A stretch of DNA of 64,000 nt from Curtobacterium sp. MCBA15_009 (lineage in GTDB: Bacteria; Actinomycetota; Actinomycetes; Actinomycetales; Microbacteriaceae). The translations under genes were made by a program, and so were the position numbers. This document shows, piece by piece, positions 58,770 through 64,000 of this stretch (positions are counted from its first letter, which is position 1; every line of letters starts with the position of its first letter). The notes under the pieces were generated by a model. It was not told the DNA's origin, did not search any database, and saw only the letters and a list, made by a program, of their open reading frames with translations. Location of the stretch: positions 294,759-358,758 of the forward strand of contig NZ_MJGO01000037.1 of the NCBI RefSeq assembly GCF_001864895.1, written 5' to 3'.

Positions 58770-59762
58770 ATGACCGGGGCCACGACCGAGCTGTTCGGCT
58801 CGCACCGGGTGGCCGCCAGCACGACCGTCGACGAGGCCGCCGCCGTGCTGGGCGAGGTGTTCCTGCCGGTGCAGGTCTCGCCGACCGAGGGCTCGTCGAG
58901 CCTGCGCATGCAACTGAACGCCCTCACGGTCGGTCGGATCACCTTCGGCTGGATGTGCTTCCGCGAGGCCGTCCGGTTGTGCACCGCGGAGCCCGTCAAC
59001 TACCACCTCGACATCCCGGTCCGGTCGCAGTCGACCATGCGGGCCGACCGAGGGACGCGCTTCCGGGGGACCGAGCAGACCGCCGGCGTGTTCATGCCGG
59101 GCCGGTCGGTGGAGCTCGACTGCAGCGACTGGTTCGCCCAGGTCGCCGTCATGATCCCGCACCGCGACCTGCAGACCGAGCTGGAGCTCCTGCTGGACGC
59201 ACCGGCCCCGACACCGCTCGAGTTCGACGCGGAGTTCGACCTCACCACCGGCGGCGGACGGGCCGTGTCACAGGCCGTGCGGCTCGTCGACGAAGGCTCC
59301 CGCGGGACGACGGGCCTCCTCGCACATCCACTCGCGGTGCGCAGCCTCGAGCAGGTGTTCCTGCACAGCCTGCTGCTCGGGCAGCCGCACAACCACTCGG
59401 CGGCACTCGCCGTGCCGAGAGGGGCTGCCGGTGCCCGGTCGGTCGCGCAGGCCGTCGAGCTCCTCCGCCAGGACCCGGCACGACCGTGGACCGTCGGGGA
59501 GCTCGCTGCCGCCGTCTCGACGAGCGTCCGCAGCCTGCAGGAGAGCTTCCGGCGGACCCTCGACACCACGCCCACGGGCTACCTGCGACGACTCCGGTTG
59601 GAACGGGCCCGCGAGGACCTGCTCACCGCGGCCCCGGGCGCCGTCACCGTGTCCGAGGTCGCCGCCCGGTGGGGCTTCCTGCACGTCAGCCGGTTCGCCG
59701 GCGCCTACGCGGAGCGCTTCGGCGAGCTGCCGTCGGCGACGCTGCGGCGTGGGGGGCCGTGA
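58770..59762 (+). CDS. AraC-family transcriptional regulator
   Basis: A 330-residue regulator. The N-terminal cupin-like (AraC_binding_2) domain is seen in LNALTVGRITFGWMCFREAVRLCTAEPVNYHLDIPVRSQ. The C-terminal double HTH starts SVAQAVELLRQDPARPWTVGELAAAVSTSVRSLQESFRRTLDTTPTGYLRRLRLERAREDLL and ends VTVSEVAARWGFLHVSRFAGAYAERFGELPSATLR. TAGAGT lies exactly 6 nt before the ATG, giving a leaderless mRNA. It is divergent from the GAF protein and may regulate it. The inducer is unknown. Confidence 0.92.
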   Translation: MTGATTELFGSHRVAASTTVDEAAAVLGEVFLPVQVSPTEGSSSLRMQLNALTVGRITFGWMCFREAVRLCTAEPVNYHLDIPVRSQSTMRADRGTRFRGTEQTAGVFMPGRSVELDCSDWFAQVAVMIPHRDLQTELELLLDAPAPTPLEFDAEFDLTTGGGRAVSQAVRLVDEGSRGTTGLLAHPLAVRSLEQVFLHSLLLGQPHNHSAALAVPRGAAGARSVAQAVELLRQDPARPWTVGELAAAVSTSVRSLQESFRRTLDTTPTGYLRRLRLERAREDLLTAAPGAVTVSEVAARWGFLHVSRFAGAYAERFGELPSATLRRGGP

Positions 59763-59914
59763 GCTGATCGGGCGCTCGTGCGGGCAGGCTCCGCACTGAC
59801 TGGTCTCCGTGGGGGACGGCAGCGCAGGCGGTCATCGGCAGTGGGTGACCGGTGGACGATGGTCGACTCCAGGACTCCGACCAGCCTCCCGGTCGGGGTC
59901 CCGAGTCTCGTGCG

Positions 59915-60346
59915 CTACATCTCGGCGACCAGGTTCGGTCCGACATTGCGCATGGAGATCATGTGCACGACGCGACGGCTGATCTGGAAGCCGTCACGTG
60001 TCCGAACCAGGGTGTCGTCGTACCAGGCGTTCGCGATCGTTCCGGAGGTGTTGTCTGCCTGCAGCACGACAGCATCCCCGTAGGTACGAGCTTCCAGCTC
60101 GTCCGCGCCCAGTCGGGTGATGGTGGTGTTGCTCATCCGGTGCAGTGTCCGCCCAGCGGGGTCGTGGGCTTCCTGCATGAAGTCGGTGAAGTCGTCGCCG
60201 GTTTCCCGCTGCATGAATCCGAAGTCGACGTGGGCGTCGTCGGTGAACACGGTTCGGAAGCGCTTCCAATCGCGGACGTCGATCCCGGTTGCGTAGCGGT
60301 AGATCGTGTCGAGCACGGCGAAGGTGGGAAAGCGGCGATGGCCCAC
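59915..60346 (-). CDS. SnoaL-like (NTF2 fold) protein
   Basis: A 143-residue protein with GTG start. Core: VLDTIYRYATGIDVRDWKRFRTVFTDDAHVDFGFMQRETGDDFTDFMQEAH and RMSNTTITRLGADELEARTYGDAVVLQ, typical of SnoaL_4. The codon use is less GC-rich than in neighbours (many T and A third bases), and it borders the lower-GC islet, so it may have been acquired with it. The first 10 residues are weakly conserved; a lost 5' end is possible because the frame upstream of 60346 overlaps the islet. It is not near the SnoaL-like gene at 47733. Confidence 0.75.
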   Translation of the reverse strand: MGHRRFPTFAVLDTIYRYATGIDVRDWKRFRTVFTDDAHVDFGFMQRETGDDFTDFMQEAHDPAGRTLHRMSNTTITRLGADELEARTYGDAVVLQADNTSGTIANAWYDDTLVRTRDGFQISRRVVHMISMRNVGPNLVAEM

Positions 60347-61044
60347 CGCCCTTGTCGCTCCGGCCGCCCAAGCTCAACGGCGAGGGCCTTCAGCGAAGCA
60401 GAGGACAACATCCTTCTCGCCAACCTGCACGGCAAGAGGAACGCGGAAGAGATTCTCGTCTCCCAGCTGACCGCGATCCAGCGGGGCGCCATCGGTACGA
60501 TCGTCGGCGCGGAGCACTCCAGCACACCCTCAAGCGCGTTCACCGCCGGGAAGGACTGACGCTTCGTGCGATCTTGGTATCGGATGAGGCCAGAGAGAAC
60601 GGTGGGCACCGGTGGAGCGGATCTGATCCGGGGAAGGTCTGCTTACACGTGGATTGCGTCGATGACATCGACCCAAGTCTTGAGCCGTCAAGCCGAATGA
60701 GCGAGTGCTCCTGAGTCGTCTACTTCCCGGGATCGATCGAGTAGATAACTTGCGACAACGGGGCCCGAAGCGGGCAACGAGCTGATCGCGCGCCGTGCAC
60801 ACCACACCTTGAAATCCGCCCAAGGGTCCGGGGTGCGTCGACGTCGAGGCTCAGGGCCGAGGGCGAAGCTCCTGGGTGCTCCAGTGAACGGCACAGACGC
60901 CGGCGCGGGTAGGTAGGACGGAACCCTCATGATGTCGATCCGATCGTCGCCTCATCGTCCGCCGTGGGGTGGTCTGTCGCGCTGGGCCCGACCATCTCCT
61001 AGGCGGGGAGACCATCTAGTTGGGACACCGACAGCGACAGGCCG
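60347..61044. other. Lower-GC islet between SnoaL-like gene and dnaB
   Basis: About 700 bp with visibly more A/T than the rest, no intact gene that I can support, and a broken integrase. A plus-strand stretch (about 60362-60559, FSEAEDNILLANLHGKRN to SAFTAGKD) has GC-rich third codon positions and may be a residue of some other gene, but I do not recognise it. It is opposite the recombinase relic, so at most one is the true frame. Confidence 0.6.
60547..60930 (-). pseudogene. Broken tyrosine recombinase (integrase), N-terminal core-binding domain
   Basis: One reverse frame reads WADFKVWCARRAISSLPASGPVVASYLLDRSREVDD, then a TGA (60688-60690), then RLKTWVDVIDAIHV, a TAA (60643-60645), then ADLPRIRSAPPVPTVLSGLIRYQDRTKRQ. 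All three parts stay in one frame and match the SAM-like N-terminal domain of phage-type integrases (FxxWCxxxGxxxLPAxxxxVxxYL; TxxxxVxAIxxxH; GLPxPxxxPxVxxxLxGIRR). The catalytic domain is missing. The two stops show decay. It marks a past mobile element. Confidence 0.62.
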
Positions 61045-62412
61045 CTACTGCGGCATGTCCACGAACCGCGAGAACATGCCGTGGAACGCCACCGTGATGG
61101 TGTCCGTCGGCCCGTTGCGGTGCTTGGCGACGATGAGGTCCGCCTCGCCCTGGCGCGGGTTGTCCTTCTCGTACGCCGACTCACGGTGGAGCAGGATGAC
61201 CATGTCGGCGTCCTGCTCGATCGAGCCGGACTCACGCAGGTCGGAGATCTGCGGCTTCTTGTCGGCTCGCTGCTCGGGGCCTCGGTTCAGCTGGGACAGT
61301 GCGACGACGGGGACCTGGAGCTCCTTCGCCATGAGCTTCAGCGCACGCGAGAACTCGGAGACCTCCTGCTGGCGGCTCTCGACCTTCTTGCCCGAGGTCA
61401 TCAGCTGCAGGTAGTCGATGACGACCATGCGCAGGTTGTGCTGCTGCTTGAGGCGGCGGCACTTGGCACGGATCTCGACGAGGGTCATGTTGGGGGAGTC
61501 GTCGATGAAGAACGGGGCGTCGTTGATGCGGCCGCGGGTCTGCGCGATGGTGGTCCAGTCGCGGGAGTCGACGGTGCCCTTGCGCATGTTCTGCAGCGGG
61601 ACGCTCGACTCGGCGGAGAGCAGGCGCATGGCGATCTCGGCGCGCCCCATCTCGAGCGAGAAGAACGCGGCGGTCTCGTTGTGCTTGACGGCGGCCGCGC
61701 GGCAGAGGTCGAGCGCGAGGGTCGACTTCCCGAGGGCGGGGCGCGCGGCGATGATGATGAGCTGGCCGGGGTGGAACCCGTTGGTCAGGCCGTCGAGCTG
61801 CGCGAAGCCGGTGGGCACGCCGGTCATCTGGCCGTCGCGGCCCTTCGCGGCCTCGATCTCGTCGAGGGCGGCGGAGATGGCGTCGGTGAGGGGGACGTAG
61901 TCCTCGGTCTGCACCCCGCCGGCGACGTTGTAGACCTCGGCCTGGGCGCTGTTGACCAGGTCGGTGACCTCGCCCTCGCTGGCGTAGCCCATCTGCACGA
62001 TGCGGGTGCCGGCGTCGACGAGGCGGCGGAGCACGGCCTTCTCGGCGACGATGCCGGCGTAGTAGCCGGCGTTCGCGGCGGTCGGCACCATGCTGGTGAC
62101 GCTGTGCAGGTACTCGGCGCCGCCCGCGCGGGACAGCAGGCCGGTCTTGGTCAGCTCGTCGGTGACGGCGATGACGTCGGTGGGCTCGCCGTGCGAGTAG
62201 AGCGACAGGATCGCGTCGAAGATGACCTCGTGCTTGGGCACGTAGAAGTCGACGCCGCGGGCGGTCTCGATGACGTCGGCGACGGCGTCCTTCGACAGGA
62301 GCATGCCGCCGATGGTCGACTGTTCGGCGAGCAGGTCGTGCGGGGGAGTGCGTTCCATCCCACCGCGCTCGGCGTAGTCCTGCGGCGCCGGGTCCAGATG
62401 CGCGATCGACAC
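61045..62412 (-). CDS. dnaB: Replicative DNA helicase DnaB
   Basis: A 455-residue hexameric helicase that unwinds DNA at the replication fork. The N-terminal DnaB domain is MERTPPHDLLAEQSTIGGMLLSKDAVADVIETARGVDFYVPKHEVIFDAILSLYSHGEPTD. The RecA-like motor has Walker A ARPALGKSTLALDL (about 218), Walker B LRMVVIDYLQLM, and the DnaB-typical SRALKLMAKELQVPVVALSQLNRGPEQRADKKPQISDLRESGSIEQDADMVILLHRE. No intein is present. GTG start (MSIAHLDPAPQD). The long AT-rich upstream region is described separately. Confidence 0.97.
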   Translation of the reverse strand: MSIAHLDPAPQDYAERGGMERTPPHDLLAEQSTIGGMLLSKDAVADVIETARGVDFYVPKHEVIFDAILSLYSHGEPTDVIAVTDELTKTGLLSRAGGAEYLHSVTSMVPTAANAGYYAGIVAEKAVLRRLVDAGTRIVQMGYASEGEVTDLVNSAQAEVYNVAGGVQTEDYVPLTDAISAALDEIEAAKGRDGQMTGVPTGFAQLDGLTNGFHPGQLIIIAARPALGKSTLALDLCRAAAVKHNETAAFFSLEMGRAEIAMRLLSAESSVPLQNMRKGTVDSRDWTTIAQTRGRINDAPFFIDDSPNMTLVEIRAKCRRLKQQHNLRMVVIDYLQLMTSGKKVESRQQEVSEFSRALKLMAKELQVPVVALSQLNRGPEQRADKKPQISDLRESGSIEQDADMVILLHRESAYEKDNPRQGEADLIVAKHRNGPTDTITVAFHGMFSRFVDMPQ

Positions 62413-62938
62413 ACGTTCTCCCTACTGTTCGGTCCACGCCGTCCGGCCCACGACCGTCCAGCTCCACACGACGTTCTACCGCCCACGTCCGACACCACAC
62501 CCCTGGGTCCGGGTCGCTGGGCCAACGTAGGGGGGCAGAGTTATCCCCACAAAACGCCCCTGTGGATAACTCTGTGGAGGACGCGCCGAACACGCCGGGA
62601 CAGTGTGTGCACAACTGTGGAAAGAGGTGTGGAAAGTCGGTCGAGCGAACATACTTTCGACCGGTTGAACTGGGGTTTTCGTTTCCACACTGTGTGTGGA
62701 CAACTGGAGTTCAACGTGCAGTTGAAGGTTTCGATTTGACGTTTCCACTGTGTAAAACGACTTGACAAACCGCTTCGTGGGGAGAACCTTCCCGGCTGGC
62801 TCCCAGGCGAGCGCGTACCCCCGCTGCTCGTAACCGCCCAGCACCGACCTCAGCCCGCGCAGGCATCGGTCGCAGGACCCGCGGTCGAAGCCGCCGCGAC
62901 GCCGACGGCGCGGTGGGAGCCGCCGCCGACGCGGCCGA
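62413..62938. other. Long regulatory gap upstream of dnaB
   Basis: About 525 bp without a credible gene. Its central part (62540-62770) is the most A/T-rich of the window outside the islet. It holds DnaA-box-like sites, several TGTGGAAAG/TTTCCACA motifs (62616, 62628, about 62682), an inverted pair CGGTCGA/TCGACCG (about 62638-62663) and a TTGACA at about 62762. The short reverse ORF 62541-62768 has the wrong codon use. Confidence 0.7.
62538..62572. promoter_or_regulatory. Inverted DnaA-box-like pair upstream of dnaB
   Basis: GAGTTATCC (62538-62546) and GGATAACTC (62564-62572) form a perfect dyad. Inside it TTATCCCCA (one mismatch) and TGTGGATAA (perfect) match the DnaA consensus TTATCCACA. 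It lies about 130 bp before the dnaB start codon. Confidence 0.6.
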
Positions 62939-64000
62939 TCACCCCGCCAGCGACGACGACGCCGTCGACTCCGACCGCGTCACCGCGGCCACCGCAGAGC
63001 CCGCCCGCGTCGTCGCCGACACCATCGGCACCTGCAGCGTCGACGCCAGGCCCGTCCCGAGGTGGACGAGCGCCGAGCCGGGCACGATCCGCGTCGAGAT
63101 CGACGACCGGGCGATCCGCACGCCGATCAGGTCGCCGGCCAGGGTGTCCTGCGGCGAGAGCAGCGCCCCGCGTCGGTTCTTCTTCGCGTCGACCTGCCAC
63201 CCGCCGAAGCCGGCGGCGAGCCCGGTCGTGTTCCCGCCGAGCAGCATGCCCTGCCGGTTGTCGACGGCGGCCCGGCCCCAGTCGCGCAGCCACCGCGCGG
63301 CGGAGCAGTCGATGAGGAGCTCCCCGTCGTCGACGACGAGCACGACGGGCGTGCCGTCCGGCGTCAGCACGGGTTCGAGCTGTTCCTGCGTGACGTCGTC
63401 GCCGGTGAACACCGCGCGGACGCCGGGCAGACCGGCGAGGTCCCGGACCGCTCCCTGTCGCGGGGCGAGCACCACGAGGGTCGTCCCGCCGACGAGCAGC
63501 GAGCGCGCCATCGCGGCGAGCATGGTGGACCGGCCCGACCGCGACGGTCCGGCGACCAGGAAGGTGCCGCCCCCGGTGGACAGGTCGACGGTCTGCAGCT
63601 CCATGTCGTCGCCCCCGATGCCGGTGACGGCGACCATCGGTGCGGGCTCCGGCGCCGACGACAGTTCGAGTGCGCCGTCGAGGTCCAGGTCCTTCGGCAG
63701 GGCGTCCACCCGGAAGGGCCGCGGCGACGGCGGCACGGGTGCGGCCGCGCGCAGCTCGTTCGCCAGGTCCCGCACGGCGGTGGTCTGGCCCTGCCCGGAG
63801 ACGTCGGTGCCGAGGGTGGCGAACTGCACCTCGATCCCGGAGTCGGCGCGGAAGCCGCGTCCGGCCGGGATCGACGCGGGCAGCTTCCGGTGGTTGATCC
63901 CGCCGAGCGAGTAGTCGAGCCGGTCGGTCAGGCGCATCACGATCTTGTCGTCGGTGAGCGTCGACATGCGCGACGACAGCAGCGTCCGGTCGCCGGAGAC
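62939..64000 (-). CDS. FtsK/SpoIIIE (EccC-like) ATPase, C-terminal part
   Basis: The 3' 353 codons of a gene that continues past the right edge of the window. The reverse frame reads RMSTLTDDKIVMRLTDRLDYSLGG, then KLPASIPAGRGF, then a nucleotide-binding domain with a Walker A-like GPSRSGRSTMLAAMARSLLVGG and Walker B-like TPVVLVVDDGELL. This pattern is that of a C-terminal ATPase module of EccC/FtsK proteins of type VII secretion, or of the related actinobacterial FtsK-like proteins. The loop is GPxxSGRST rather than GxxxxGKST, as in degenerate third modules. Partners are outside the window. Confidence 0.82.
   Translation of the reverse strand, partial: VSGDRTLLSSRMSTLTDDKIVMRLTDRLDYSLGGINHRKLPASIPAGRGFRADSGIEVQFATLGTDVSGQGQTTAVRDLANELRAAAPVPPSPRPFRVDALPKDLDLDGALELSSAPEPAPMVAVTGIGGDDMELQTVDLSTGGGTFLVAGPSRSGRSTMLAAMARSLLVGGTTLVVLAPRQGAVRDLAGLPGVRAVFTGDDVTQEQLEPVLTPDGTPVVLVVDDGELLIDCSAARWLRDWGRAAVDNRQGMLLGGNTTGLAAGFGGWQVDAKKNRRGALLSPQDTLAGDLIGVRIARSSISTRIVPGSALVHLGTGLASTLQVPMVSATTRAGSAVAAVTRSESTASSSLAG

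Noticed and set aside
62541-62768. 75-codon reverse ORF upstream of dnaB
   Set aside because: A/T-rich codons unlike real genes here, no motif, and it overlaps DnaA-like sites; better read as regulatory DNA.

Overview
The window is a dense, high-GC stretch of chromosome from an actinobacterium, most likely Microbacteriaceae; the overall gene style suggests Curtobacterium or a close relative, but that is inference and no rRNA or marker gene confirms it. Supporting signs are monomeric NADP-isocitrate dehydrogenase, a candidate MtrA box before a cell-wall hydrolase, GAF-ANTAR proteins, many GTG starts, and repeated leaderless promoters in which a TANNNT -10 hexamer lies exactly 6 nt before the start codon. 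I saw no rRNA, tRNA or CRISPR array.

Layout. 1-8 kb: icd (partial), a CPA1 Na+/H+ antiporter, an M23 peptidase, a CorC/HlyC membrane protein, an MmyB-type regulator, a methyltransferase-like protein, and a FusB-like FBP zinc protein behind a tiny leaderless leader ORF and hairpins. 8-25 kb: aldo/keto reductases, SDR and NAD(P)-binding enzymes, a thioesterase, a Tat-lipoprotein FAD oxidase, a PadR-ABC transporter operon with a striking nested palindrome, a sugar-dehydrogenase lipoprotein, and an SDR/TetR pair with twin operators. 25-29 kb: an exported matrixin-like protease, a fatty acid desaturase and two GAF/ANTAR proteins. 29.5-34.7 kb: an ascorbate-type PTS (EIIA, EIIB, EIIC) under a GntR regulator, divergent from a transketolase. 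35-44 kb: mostly small regulator/target pairs (TetR, CGNR/MFS, two-component system), each with its own palindrome.

44.8-47 kb holds a DTE-type proton-pumping rhodopsin, a likely C-terminal relic of a Brp/Blh retinal-forming dioxygenase just downstream, and a divergent orphan LuxR-type regulator. 48-51.3 kb holds an ECF sigma factor with its likely membrane partner, and a decayed partial duplicate of a membrane protein gene. 53.2-57.2 kb is a catabolic operon: a TRAP-like large permease, a very small membrane partner, an RraA-like protein with a His-rich repeat at its N-terminus, an IclR regulator and a beta-hydroxyacid-dehydrogenase-like enzyme. The right end has a GAF-domain protein, an AraC regulator, a SnoaL-like protein, a lower-GC islet with a broken tyrosine recombinase, dnaB with a DnaA-box-like upstream region, and the 3' part of an FtsK/EccC-type ATPase gene.

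Two families of intergenic perfect palindromes recur through the window, usually 3' of genes. Family A has arms starting GGACGGGAGGC. Family B has arms starting GTGAGCAG and ending CGGGT. Their arms differ between copies by compensated changes, which points to selection on structure. The strongest leads for novelty are the rhodopsin/relic-Blh/regulator locus, the leader-ORF-controlled FBP gene, the transketolase-linked PTS, the compact TRAP-like operon and the palindrome families.
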